Assembly: GCA_964441505.1 (NCBI GenBank)
Contig: CAYTUV010000008.1
Location: 1-64,000, forward strand
Length of the DNA stretch: 64,000 nt
Source of the DNA: Fen-1258 sp964441505
GTDB taxonomy: Bacteria; Bacteroidota; Ignavibacteria; Ignavibacteriales; Melioribacteraceae
Direction: 5' to 3'
The translations under genes were made by a program, and so were the position numbers. The notes under the pieces are model-generated. The model did not search any database. It was not told the DNA's origin and saw only the letters and a program-made list of their open reading frames with translations. Shown in pieces: positions 26,148-34,996 of this stretch (its first letter is position 1; every line of letters starts with the position of its first letter).

Positions 26148-28745
26148 TCAAAAATTATCCGGTATATATTCCTGTGTGAAGAGGGCAAGCTTCAGAATTT
26201 TTGATCGTCCAAGATCCGGTAATTCTATGTGAACAATATAAAGACCTGAAGGAACCTGGTAGTTATTTTCATTTAACATGTTCCATCTTAAGAACTGATC
26301 CGGCGAGTCTTTTTCAAGTTTACGCACTAACTCTCCGGCAATATTGAAAATTCTTAGTACTGCTCTTTGAGGAAGATGCGTGAATGTTATGTGTCTGTCA
26401 TACTTATTGAATTCGTTACGGTTGCCGCCGTAATACGGATTCGGAAATACATTTATTTTTCCGATATCGTCAACGGCAAGTTTCTCATCATAAACAACTT
26501 TTGGTATAGTAAAACGGTAGACATCTTTTTCACTGAGCGGCTTTGCTAAATTGTCTTTAACCTTTAGAATAAATCCTTCGGTAACCAGAAAATCGTTGTC
26601 ACCGGAAAGATTGACTTGATTGGTCAAGAGTATTTTATTGGTTGTAATGTTTGCAAGATTAAATACTGTTTTACCGTTCACAACATTAAAACTAATTTCA
26701 TATTCATTACCTGTCAATCCGCTTGGATCTAGAATCAAAGCATTTACCTCCGCTGTCGAACTCCCGGCTGTATGTACAGAATTTATCAGATCACCAAACT
26801 TGCTTTCATATCTCACTCCCGGTTTTGGCGTTTGCGGCTTTACAGTTACAATCGAGATTGGGCTTTCAACATAACCAAATGGAAAATCTGCTTCTTTTGC
26901 AATACGGAAATAGCTGACACCGAAATCATAATCGCTTCCATTGTTAAGCAGTATATCATTCAGATAGTCTTTCTTAATTGATATGAAACGCTGAATTCCG
27001 GAATCAGTGCCAAACTTCTTGCTGACCGAAGATATATATCCCATAGTTGGCTCAACTTCTTCGTTATAATAATATTGCCTGTTGTCTTTGAGGTCGAATG
27101 TTGCAATTAATTTTTTCTCTCCAAGTGTGGATTCTTCTTTCGAAATCTGATAAACATTGTATCCCTGAAATGAATAGATCGTTGATTGAAGTTTTTCAAC
27201 TTCATTAATTTTAGCAACGTCGCTGCCCCAGGTTAAAATAATTTCTCTGTCCATTTCAGAGGCGAGCAAACTAGGCAATTGTTTTAAAGTAGCCGGCGGG
27301 ATAAAATTTACTTTGTATAACTCTTTGGCAGCGGCAACAGATTTTTTAAGAAGTGAAATTGAGGCAAATCGAGAATATCCTTGGTCTCCCCCCGCAGCAA
27401 TCTGTGCAAATATAACTTCCTGCGTATCACTAGGCTCCATATTGAACGGGCCGGAACATAACATCATTCTTCTATCGTGCTTTCTATCAGAAAAATCGCC
27501 AGCATAAGTTTTACCAGCGATGAACCCGGTTTGAGTAATCGGATCACCTGAGAATGGAAATTTAGTTGATCCACCTGTTATAGGATTTGGATGTGGGGTT
27601 CCATCACTTAAATTACTTTTTAGGAAATTATAAATCTGAATTGTTCCATTATAGCTACCAAGAATTGGATCTCCATACGGCGAGGGGTATTTGTATAACC
27701 AGCTAAAACCTGTCATTTGTAAATTTTTTTTACCCGTAAATGTTTTTCCCTTAAATTTTGCAACGCCATTTGCGTTACCTTGAACAATTGGACCTTGAAG
27801 AAGACAGAATCCAACAGAAGGAATGTAAGCACCGTATGAAGGGTCGGAATCATCACCATTATAATCATATCCAAGATTTAACAATGTATCACATCCTATA
27901 AGATCATCCCCTGCATCGCCGCCTAAATCGGGGTCAGACCAGATACCTATATACATCTCTTCAAATTTTGTACTGCTTTTGTTGATCACCAGATATCTTT
28001 TAAAAATCATATTGTTCAGCGGTTCTACGTTTTTATATGCCCATACTGTGGTTTGCATTTCAATACCCATCGGCAGTGCGCCGTATAGAGATTTTGTTTG
28101 AACAGAATCAAGATCGTTCGCGATATACCAGATTGTCTGATCCGCAACCGGCACGCCAGGAATATCTATTGATGGTTCATAAATTCCATTTCCATTTACA
28201 TCCTTGAATGGGGCACCGCTGCTTGCAGGCCATTCATTCCAATCTTTTTCATATTGATTAAAGATTGTCTGATGGTCTTTGTTCTCATCTTTTGCTTCGG
28301 TTGATAAGTCTCCCGTTTTGTAATCGGGTCGAACTCTGAAAGCACGGACTGAGGGTGAAGTTGGATTATCGGTTTGACCGTTTGTTAAAATTCTCCCCGG
28401 TCTTAATCCAGTATTGAAAGATGAGCCGCCGCTCCGTATTTGCCCGTTCACCTTTCCGCCCCAAAGCAATCCGGATTCATAAACAAGTGTCTTCCCTGAG
28501 AATTTGGGATATTCAAAACCGGAATCGCCGGTTGATGAAAGATCAGCGCGACCGGTATTATAGATAGATGTGGAAACGTTATTGATGTTTATTTTCAAAT
28601 ATTGTTCGGCTAGGGTTGCTGCCTCTTTTGCCAGAATCGGTTTTTCTTTGTACTGTGCTGTCAGAAAAGTATAATTCAAAACGAAGAATAAAAAAAATGA
28701 TGCCTGTAAATAGATGTTTCCAGATTTTGAAGATTTCATCTTCAC
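26148..28745 (-). CDS. Large secreted protein, tandem paralogue 1 of 3
   Basis: 865 aa, first gene of the three-gene set. The signal peptide ends near residue 31 (FLTAQ). It is very similar to copy 2 (INVFPNPYYGGNRNEFNKYDRH, EKLQSTIYSFQGYNVYQISKEESTLG, GGDQGYSRFASISLLKKSVAAAKELY). A D-x-N-x-N loop (FKDVNGNGIYEP) may bind calcium. The C-terminal 90 residues look like a T9SS-type targeting domain (RIFNIAGELVRKLEKDSP...SGLYIVHIELPDLGRSKILKLALF). The downstream copy starts after 27 bp. No catalytic motif was recognised. It could be an S-layer, adhesin or sheath-like product; this is not decided by the sequence. Confidence 0.7.
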   Translation of the reverse strand: MKMKSSKSGNIYLQASFFLFFVLNYTFLTAQYKEKPILAKEAATLAEQYLKININNVSTSIYNTGRADLSSTGDSGFEYPKFSGKTLVYESGLLWGGKVNGQIRSGGSSFNTGLRPGRILTNGQTDNPTSPSVRAFRVRPDYKTGDLSTEAKDENKDHQTIFNQYEKDWNEWPASSGAPFKDVNGNGIYEPSIDIPGVPVADQTIWYIANDLDSVQTKSLYGALPMGIEMQTTVWAYKNVEPLNNMIFKRYLVINKSSTKFEEMYIGIWSDPDLGGDAGDDLIGCDTLLNLGYDYNGDDSDPSYGAYIPSVGFCLLQGPIVQGNANGVAKFKGKTFTGKKNLQMTGFSWLYKYPSPYGDPILGSYNGTIQIYNFLKSNLSDGTPHPNPITGGSTKFPFSGDPITQTGFIAGKTYAGDFSDRKHDRRMMLCSGPFNMEPSDTQEVIFAQIAAGGDQGYSRFASISLLKKSVAAAKELYKVNFIPPATLKQLPSLLASEMDREIILTWGSDVAKINEVEKLQSTIYSFQGYNVYQISKEESTLGEKKLIATFDLKDNRQYYYNEEVEPTMGYISSVSKKFGTDSGIQRFISIKKDYLNDILLNNGSDYDFGVSYFRIAKEADFPFGYVESPISIVTVKPQTPKPGVRYESKFGDLINSVHTAGSSTAEVNALILDPSGLTGNEYEISFNVVNGKTVFNLANITTNKILLTNQVNLSGDNDFLVTEGFILKVKDNLAKPLSEKDVYRFTIPKVVYDEKLAVDDIGKINVFPNPYYGGNRNEFNKYDRHITFTHLPQRAVLRIFNIAGELVRKLEKDSPDQFLRWNMLNENNYQVPSGLYIVHIELPDLGRSKILKLALFTQEYIPDNF

Positions 28746-28830
28746 CCCGTGAAAATTTATATGTACAAATTATCATACTTAACATGAAAAGCAACAGAAA
28801 ATAAATGGGTGTCTAACAGGGAAGGTCTTT

Positions 28831-29967
28831 TTAGTTCTTCAACTTCCCTAGTATTTCATCGCACATTGCGTAACCTTTGGGAGTGAAAGAAAGCAGATTG
28901 TTTTTTGAAGTGAGAAATCTTTCTTGTCTAAGTTCATCAATGAAATTTTTATTCGCTAAGTACCACTCTTTCCCAAAAATATTTTCGAGTTCAATCAGAT
29001 CAAGTCCCTTGCTGCGAAGCGCAAGCATAACATATTCTTCCAACATTTCATTTGGCATTAGTACTTCCTCTCCTGCAACAGCATGTCCATTCTTTTCTAT
29101 TGCCGAGTGGAATAAATTCAATGCGGAGTAATTCCACCACCTTTTTCCGTTTACGAACGAATGTGCAGATGTGCCGAAGCTTAGATAATCTTTATATCTC
29201 CAATAAGAATTGTTATGTACGCACTCTTTTCCGTCCCGGGCAAAATTTGAAACTTCGTATTGATTAAAACCATGCCGGGTCAAAAAGTCAATTGCGAATT
29301 CATACAGATCGGCATCGTAATCTTCACTCTGCATTTTTACTTTACCATCAAGGACCATCTTGTTAAGAATTGTTCCCCTCTCAAGAATCAGACTGTAAGT
29401 AGAAATATGTTTGATTGGAAGTTTAACCGCTTGTTCAAGATTTGAACGCCAGATTTCTTTAGTCTGTTTTGGCAAATTGAAAATCAAGTCTATGCTGATA
29501 TTCTCGAATCCGGTCTCTGCCGCATCAAGTACAGTCTTGATTGCAGTTTTAGAATCATGAATGCGTGTAAGGAATTTTAATTCGTCATTATTAAACGATT
29601 GAATACCAATACTTATGCGGTTGATTCCAGTGTTCCGGAATGTCTGTAATTTTTCAGTGTTCACCGTCCCGGGATTTGTTTCTAGAGTTATCTCAGCGTT
29701 ATCATCCACGGAAAAATTTTTCTTTAACTGTTCTATAATATCGGAAATGTATTGCGGTTCCATAAAAGACGGAGTACCTCCTCCTAAAAAAATGGAAATG
29801 ATATTTCTTCCTGAAGAATATTTTTCAGCATAAAAATTAATCTCCTTTTTCAATGATAGGAGGTAGGATGAAACATTTCCGTAATTAATAATTGAATAGA
29901 AATCACAATAGATGCATTTGTGATCACAAAAAGGAATGTGTATGTATATCGCTGTTTCTTTCAACAC
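28831..29967 (-). CDS. hemW: Radical SAM heme chaperone HemW
   Basis: 378 aa, typical HemW length. The radical-SAM cluster motif is C14-x3-C18-x2-C21 in IPFCDHKCIYCDF, the CPDH-like form of HemW rather than HemN (which has a longer N-terminus). It continues with FLGGGTPSFMEPQYI, ITLETNPGTVN, NRISIGIQSFNNDELKFLTRIHD, the HISTYSLILERGT segment and the C-terminal HemN_C domain. HemW binds heme and is proposed to insert it into respiratory enzymes; older annotations as coproporphyrinogen oxidase are usually wrong for this type. It stands alone, with a repeat element 17 bp upstream of its start. Confidence 0.93.
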   Translation of the reverse strand: MLKETAIYIHIPFCDHKCIYCDFYSIINYGNVSSYLLSLKKEINFYAEKYSSGRNIISIFLGGGTPSFMEPQYISDIIEQLKKNFSVDDNAEITLETNPGTVNTEKLQTFRNTGINRISIGIQSFNNDELKFLTRIHDSKTAIKTVLDAAETGFENISIDLIFNLPKQTKEIWRSNLEQAVKLPIKHISTYSLILERGTILNKMVLDGKVKMQSEDYDADLYEFAIDFLTRHGFNQYEVSNFARDGKECVHNNSYWRYKDYLSFGTSAHSFVNGKRWWNYSALNLFHSAIEKNGHAVAGEEVLMPNEMLEEYVMLALRSKGLDLIELENIFGKEWYLANKNFIDELRQERFLTSKNNLLSFTPKGYAMCDEILGKLKN

Positions 29968-29984
29968 GGTTCCAAAAAAAAAGA

Positions 29985-30098
29985 GGTTGTCTCAAAAGCG
30001 TGATAAGTCATTTCGAGCGTAGTCAAGAAAAGAGAACTGCACTTCCTTCACACTTCGACTTCGCTCAGTGTGACTCAATAAATAGTTTTGAGACAACC
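29985..30098. repeat. MITE-like intergenic element, copy B (TTGTCTCAAAA ends)
   Basis: About 114 bp, bounded by GGTTGTCTCAAAA (29985-29997) and its exact reverse complement ending at 30098. The interior contains CACTTCGACTTCGCTCAGTG and TCATTTCGAG motifs that are unlike copies A and C. It lies between the hemW start and the stop of the 30123-31190 gene, 24 bp beyond that stop. Confidence 0.72.
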
Positions 30099-30122
30099 CT
30101 TACGGTTGAATGAAAAATTTTA

Positions 30123-31190
30123 TCAGAATCCTAACGAAACACCTGCACTAACTGTTTTCGTCTTAGCGAATTTATAATCTGCATTTATGTTGATTATGCC
30201 CAGATGCAAATTAAAACCAACAACAGCACTGCTTGTATTTTCACCGTCCATATCAACACTAACATGTGCTTTTACAGGAACTCCGTTCAATGTCTGGTTC
30301 GATGAATAATCATATGCTACGGTAGTTTTGGAAGTTTCTGTAGTAAGTCCTACATAAGGGGTGATAGAAATAATAAATCCAAATGTTTTAGCCGCGTAGA
30401 TTCCATATTGTGTAGCCTTACTTTCGAAAATAGAACCGACCTTTAGTTTCTGAGTGAAGAAACCGACTGCAAGATCAATAGGCAGTGGATTGGGAAACCA
30501 TACTCCAAAATTATGAACGAATCCTGCGCCGAAATAGCTGAACTTTCCTAAATCCTGAATATCAATATCAGGTGTATATCTCACCGAAACGTTTGTACCA
30601 AAGACTGTTCCGACAGTTAACTGTGCAGTAGCTGTTGGCAAAGCAGGCAATTCATCTAAGAAACCTTTAACCTGTGTAACATCAATATCTTTTGAACTGA
30701 CTGTGTACGACTGACCTGATGCGGTAATCGTCTGACCCGGGAAATTTATTTTCAGAAAATCACTTTTTTTACCGATGATTGTCGGTCCGCTGAAATTAAC
30801 ATCGAATGCTCTATTCTGCATTGCAGAATAAATTGCGTTGTACTGCGGAGTTCCATCTGCATAGCCGGAACTATTGAGGATAGCATCAATCTGATTATTA
30901 TCGAAGTAGAATTGTCCACTGGTTAAAAACTTTTTAGTATCATCGGAAAAGAAAGATCCCATAGCCACAACTTTCAGATCGAAATGAAATCCCAGTATTG
31001 TAGCTGATGGAAGACTTGAAACCCAGCCGGAGTTAAGATTAGAACCGAAAGCAGAAATAACCGGTTTTACATATGCGGTCCCCACTGTTGATGAAAGTTT
31101 CGAAAGAGTTTCATCCAGACTCTGCGCTTTTAACGATGATGAAAATAATAAACCAAGTATTAGTAATAATGATAGTGCGTTTTTCTTCAT
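30123..31190 (-). CDS. Probable outer-membrane protein, DUF6588-like
   Basis: 355 aa with a signal peptide (MKKNALSLLLILGLLFSSSLKAQS). The mature region begins with short helices, then has beta-strand-rich segments typical of outer-membrane barrels (TAQLTVGTVFGTNVSVRYTP, YFGAGFVHNFGVWFP, YGIYAAKTFGFIISITPYVGLTTE) and ends in VSAGVSLGF. The pattern resembles the Bacteroidota family DUF6588, but I am only moderately sure. Strong Shine-Dalgarno sequence: AGGAGG, 5 nt before the ATG. The neighbours recN and hemW are unrelated. Confidence 0.65.
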   Translation of the reverse strand: MKKNALSLLLILGLLFSSSLKAQSLDETLSKLSSTVGTAYVKPVISAFGSNLNSGWVSSLPSATILGFHFDLKVVAMGSFFSDDTKKFLTSGQFYFDNNQIDAILNSSGYADGTPQYNAIYSAMQNRAFDVNFSGPTIIGKKSDFLKINFPGQTITASGQSYTVSSKDIDVTQVKGFLDELPALPTATAQLTVGTVFGTNVSVRYTPDIDIQDLGKFSYFGAGFVHNFGVWFPNPLPIDLAVGFFTQKLKVGSIFESKATQYGIYAAKTFGFIISITPYVGLTTETSKTTVAYDYSSNQTLNGVPVKAHVSVDMDGENTSSAVVGFNLHLGIININADYKFAKTKTVSAGVSLGF

Positions 31191-31297
31191 ACCATCCTCC
31201 TGGATTTTTTAAAATATCTTTGATGGAATTTAATCAACTATATTTCTATCACAAAGAAAATTGTTCATCAGGTATAATCCTGTGTCAGAAGTCAAGC

Positions 31298-33010
31298 TCA
31301 GTTTTGTGAGAGACCCATCAGCTCGCGGGCTCCGCTGAGAGCCGCTTCTGTTATCTTCTCGCCGCTCATTAGTTTTGCCACTTCTTTAACGCGTTCATCC
31401 TTATTCAGAATTTTTATCGAACTTACAACCCGGTCTCCCGATTTCTTTTTCTCAACTGCAAAGTGAGAATCTGAAAATCCGGCTATCTGCGGCAAATGTG
31501 TAATTGCAATAATCTGGTGAATAGACGCAAGCGATTTAAGTACCTGCCCCACCTTCTGAGCAATACGTCCACTCACACCCGTATCAATTTCATCAAAGAT
31601 TAGAATTGGAAGTCGGTCTGATTTTGCCAAGATAGATTTTAATGCAAGCATAATTCGTGATACTTCTCCGCCTGATGCAACTTTTACAAGCGGCTTCGGA
31701 TCTTCACCGGCATTGGTTGAAACGAAGAATTCAACTTCGTCATATCCGCGGTTGTTAAACTTGAATTTTTTCCCATCAATTAATATGAAATTTTCATTAT
31801 TACCATCAGCACTCTGATTCACTATCCTGACTTCAAAATTAGAATCGGAAATACCGAGTGATTTGAGTGCTTCTTCAATTTCTTTCTTAACTTTTTTCGA
31901 AATGGATTTTCTTTCCTGTGAAAGTTTTTTTGCGATCGTACCGCAATCTTCACGTGCATCGTTTATTAATTTATCCAGTTCAGAAATCTTAGTACTAAAA
32001 TTCTCAGCAAGTTTATACTCTATACCTATCTTTTCACGATAGGCAATTACAGCGTTTAATGAACCGCCATATTTTTTCTTCAGCAGGCTCATTGCACCTA
32101 ACCTGTCGCGCACTTCATTCAACCGTTCCGGCTCAAGATCTATTCTTTCTTTATAAGTTCTGATAAAGGATGAAATTTCATTCAGAATCGCGAATGCAGA
32201 TTCACACTCTCCGAGTTTTTCCAGAAATGATTTATCTATGCTGGCAAGTTCCGATAACTTATTTTTTATCTCACCAAGACGGTCCTGAATTGAATTCTCA
32301 GCATCATAGAGGTTATCGTAAATCTCGTTTGCCGTAGAAAGCAAACGTTCTGAATTCCCAAGAATCTTAAGTTCATCTTCGAGTTTTGCTTCTTCATCCG
32401 GCAACGGACAAACAGAATCAATCTCATTAATTTGGAATTCGTATAGTTCTCTTTTCTCGTGAAGCAGACTTTCCTTTTCCCTCAATTCCCGGTATTCTTT
32501 TAACAGAGAATTAAGTTTGGTGTGTGAGATTCTGAAATCGTTCAGATTTTTTTCGAGATTTGAAAAATCGTCCAGCATCTCTATGTGAGTCTCAGTTCTT
32601 AATAACGATTGGTGCTCATGCTGTCCGTGAAGATCAACAAGTAGATCGCCGACTTCTTTAATAAGGTTAAGCGTAACCGGCGTATCATTTAAAAAACATC
32701 TGTTGGTTCCCTTCAAAGAAATTTCTCTGCGGACTATCAGATCGTCATTATTCTCAAGTTCATTTACAGAGAGCAAAGTTCTGACTTTCTTATTTCCTCT
32801 GACATCAAAGATTCCCTCCACAACGGATTTATCGCAATCTTTACGGACTATTTCTATTGAAGCCCGTTCACCAAGAAGCAAGTTCATCGCATCAATCAGT
32901 ATAGATTTACCCGCGCCTGTTTCCCCTGTTATAATATTCAGACCTTTGCCGAATTCTACGTGGATATTCTCTATCAGGGCATAATCTTTTATAAGAAGCG
33001 ATTTAAGCAT
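31298..33010 (-). CDS. recN: DNA repair protein RecN
   Basis: 570 aa from ATG 33010. The upstream ATG at 33097 would add 29 non-conserved residues, and this start places MLKSLLIKDYALIENIHVEF at the N-terminus as in other RecN proteins. An SMC-like ATPase: Walker A GETGAGKSILIDAM, two coiled-coil arms (about 160-400), ABC signature VASGGEVSRIMLALK and Walker B LIFDEIDTGVSG, then ITHLPQIAGFSD. RecN acts early at double-strand breaks with RecA. The gene lies immediately outside the integrative element and is transcribed away from it. Confidence 0.96.
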   Translation of the reverse strand: MLKSLLIKDYALIENIHVEFGKGLNIITGETGAGKSILIDAMNLLLGERASIEIVRKDCDKSVVEGIFDVRGNKKVRTLLSVNELENNDDLIVRREISLKGTNRCFLNDTPVTLNLIKEVGDLLVDLHGQHEHQSLLRTETHIEMLDDFSNLEKNLNDFRISHTKLNSLLKEYRELREKESLLHEKRELYEFQINEIDSVCPLPDEEAKLEDELKILGNSERLLSTANEIYDNLYDAENSIQDRLGEIKNKLSELASIDKSFLEKLGECESAFAILNEISSFIRTYKERIDLEPERLNEVRDRLGAMSLLKKKYGGSLNAVIAYREKIGIEYKLAENFSTKISELDKLINDAREDCGTIAKKLSQERKSISKKVKKEIEEALKSLGISDSNFEVRIVNQSADGNNENFILIDGKKFKFNNRGYDEVEFFVSTNAGEDPKPLVKVASGGEVSRIMLALKSILAKSDRLPILIFDEIDTGVSGRIAQKVGQVLKSLASIHQIIAITHLPQIAGFSDSHFAVEKKKSGDRVVSSIKILNKDERVKEVAKLMSGEKITEAALSGARELMGLSQN

Positions 33011-33133
33011 ATTGTACTGTTTTTTTTCGATATGAATATTGTGAATGAACTTGTAAGTATCAAGTAATTGGTGTTCCGAAATTTTTGTACGCATCATTAT
33101 ACGAGACCGTAACGGAAGATAAAAAGCGCAAAT

Positions 33134-33162
33134 TTGACATTAGCCCCTTCGTTAGATATATT
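33134..33162 (+). promoter_or_regulatory. Sigma70-like promoter of tRNA-fMet
   Basis: TTGACA (33134-33139), a 17-bp spacer, then TATATT (33157-33162), about 64 bp upstream of the tRNA gene. The same stretch also reads TTTG-N20-TATATTTTG, near the Bacteroidota consensus. No gene other than the tRNA lies downstream on the plus strand. Confidence 0.65.
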
Positions 33163-33226
33163 TTGACCCCGAGTTTTAAAAAGTTCTGTACGACATAAGA
33201 AAATAGATCGCGATAAAAAATTACAT

Positions 33227-33300
<74 letters not shown>

Positions 33301-33305
33301 TAAAC

Positions 33306-33331
33306 AAGAATCCAGCATACGCTGGATTCTT
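33306..33331 (+). terminator. Perfect hairpin after tRNA-fMet, contributed by the element
   Basis: An 11-bp perfect stem AAGAATCCAGC / GCTGGATTCTT with loop ATAC, then AGTTTT. It lies 7 bp after the tRNA and inside the element, so it may replace the host terminator displaced to 48301. The following T tract is short, so termination strength is uncertain. Confidence 0.55.
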
Positions 33332-33456
33332 AGTTTTAAAGCGGGAATTTCTTGAATCGAGAAAGCCAACCGAGTGTAACAATTATTCATCATTTGTTAA
33401 AGTTATGCAATCAATATTTTTTTAAGTTGTAACTTTATCAACAAGTCTCTGAAAAT

Positions 33457-33610
33457 CATTACCACTTTCTTACCAATCAACTAAAAACATTCTTTCAAAG
33501 AATAATTCTTATTAACAATTTAGCCAGTTCAATTACCATTGCATTACCACTTTAGGACAAATTGTCTAATAAGATTCTTAAGACTTGAATTAATATACAA
33601 CTTTAGGACA
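33457..33610. repeat. Short direct repeats in the left end gap, candidate integrase arm sites
   Basis: CATTACCACTTT occurs at 33457-33468 and 33542-33553, and ACTTTAGGACA at 33549-33559 and 33600-33610. ATTACCACT recurs at 48207-48215, just inside the right end. Paired short repeats near both ends of a tyrosine-integrase element are typical of arm-type binding sites. The whole gap 33301-33719 otherwise has no gene. Confidence 0.35.
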
Positions 33611-33719
33611 GTGTTTGGGAAGAGTTAAAAGAAAAATATTTTGGGAACTGAAGAAGTCATTAGAATTATTGTAAGCTATGGATTTTGTTAGAAACAATAT
33701 TGATCAATAATTTGCATTT

Positions 33720-34802
33720 TTAATTCTCACACACTGCTTTGAAATTATTTTCTAAAGAACTTGTTATCAAATCTATCTTATTTATCCGGTCTTGAACAAT
33801 TTTAGCACGGGTCTCAACATCTCTGATCTTATTTGCATGATTGATCATTTTTAGTATTTCCTTTTCATTCTTACCAAATTTAGTTTTGTAATCTATTTTG
33901 GGATCAAAGAAATATCTTGCAGCTTCTATCAAATGACTATCCTCTGATACAAAAATATAATATCTGCCATCATTTTTTTTAGCTTGATACTTTAGATATG
34001 AGACCTGCGTAACATCCCAAGCAGCATTTTTAATATTTGTTATAAGTTCAAGATAATTTTTAGACCCATGTTTTTTTATAATTCCACCATTTTCTTTTAA
34101 ACAATACATTGAAATCATCAAACTTTCCTCCTTCATTAAGAAATCATCTATTGCCCACTTCAACAAATCTTTAATCTTGGACGGTAAATCAACACCTTGT
34201 TTTCTTAAAAGTTGAACAGTCTTCAACATGTATGGATAACTATATTTATAAAGGGTTAAATTTTTATTATAATTTTCTTTTTTTTCATCGTTATCAATTT
34301 GTTTAGTCATTTGTTTAGCTTTATTCAAAGCTTGTTCAGGTATTCTTTCAATTTCACCAAAAAGCAAATCCATCAATAGTTGGGATTCCAGATTATCAAT
34401 TATTCTAAACATTTGGAGATCGTCAACAGCTTTATGTATATATCTATTACCACCTTCATAAATTGAAATAACGGGGTCATACATGCATTCAATACTCATT
34501 CCATAATACATAAGTGCACAAAAGAATTTATGCCTTTTTTCTAATATACTGCCTGATTGAAATATATCCCTTGCACTGATTAATAAGTTCCTATCAATAA
34601 TTATTGTAACATTGTTTCTTAAATGACTCAATTTTTCTAAGCTAAATATTTCTTCATCATCAATAATTTTTAACTCATTCTCATAGAATAAACAAATAGT
34701 TTTGTTTTCTTCTTTTAAATAATTTAAAATAGTCCCATATTCTGAAGAAGCCCAGAAGGCAGTAAAATCATCAGAGTGAATCTCAATTAGATGGCGGGTC
34801 AT
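33720..34802 (-). CDS. Divergent PIN-like protein of the candidate defence operon
   Basis: 360 aa, no signal or membrane segment. I recognise no named family, but the order of acidic residues suits a PIN-like nuclease fold with a helical insertion: Asp70 in VTIIIDRNLL after a strand, Glu116 in VISIYEGG, a long helical region (about 125-255), Asp263 in AAWDVTQVSYL, and Glu287/Asp288 in YYIFVSEDSHLIEAA. PIN domains cut single-stranded RNA or tRNA. It is the last gene of the operon: its ATG overlaps the stop of a tiny frame as ATGA, and a DUF4935-type PIN gene lies upstream. The PIN reading is an inference from motif order and could be wrong. Confidence 0.6.
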   Translation of the reverse strand: MTRHLIEIHSDDFTAFWASSEYGTILNYLKEENKTICLFYENELKIIDDEEIFSLEKLSHLRNNVTIIIDRNLLISARDIFQSGSILEKRHKFFCALMYYGMSIECMYDPVISIYEGGNRYIHKAVDDLQMFRIIDNLESQLLMDLLFGEIERIPEQALNKAKQMTKQIDNDEKKENYNKNLTLYKYSYPYMLKTVQLLRKQGVDLPSKIKDLLKWAIDDFLMKEESLMISMYCLKENGGIIKKHGSKNYLELITNIKNAAWDVTQVSYLKYQAKKNDGRYYIFVSEDSHLIEAARYFFDPKIDYKTKFGKNEKEILKMINHANKIRDVETRAKIVQDRINKIDLITSSLENNFKAVCEN

Positions 34803-34864
34803 AATTCTTCAACAACCTTTATTTCTTCATCAGTGAATTCATACATCATATACAAGATTGTCAT
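34799..34864 (-). pseudogene. Tiny frame resembling the C-terminal tail of a type IIG enzyme
   Basis: A 21-codon frame, MTILYMMYEFTDEEIKVVEEL, ends in TGA overlapping the ATG of the 33720-34802 gene. It matches the very end of the restriction enzyme at 39380-42388 (LVYELYGLTDEEIKIIESINN): Y-x-x-Y-x-x-T-D-E-E-I-K-h-h-E. The frame is open about 13 codons further upstream without a start. It is best read as the relic 3' end of a lost restriction or methyltransferase gene; it may also serve for translational coupling. Confidence 0.45.
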
Positions 34865-34996
34865 GTTATCATTCTGTTTTTCTCTAATGATTGTAAAAAC
34901 AATAAGTTATACAATTATCATTTTGGGTGAGTAACGGAATAGTAACGGAATTTGTGAAAAATAACTCTATTTCATCAGTAATTGAAAGTTTGGTAT

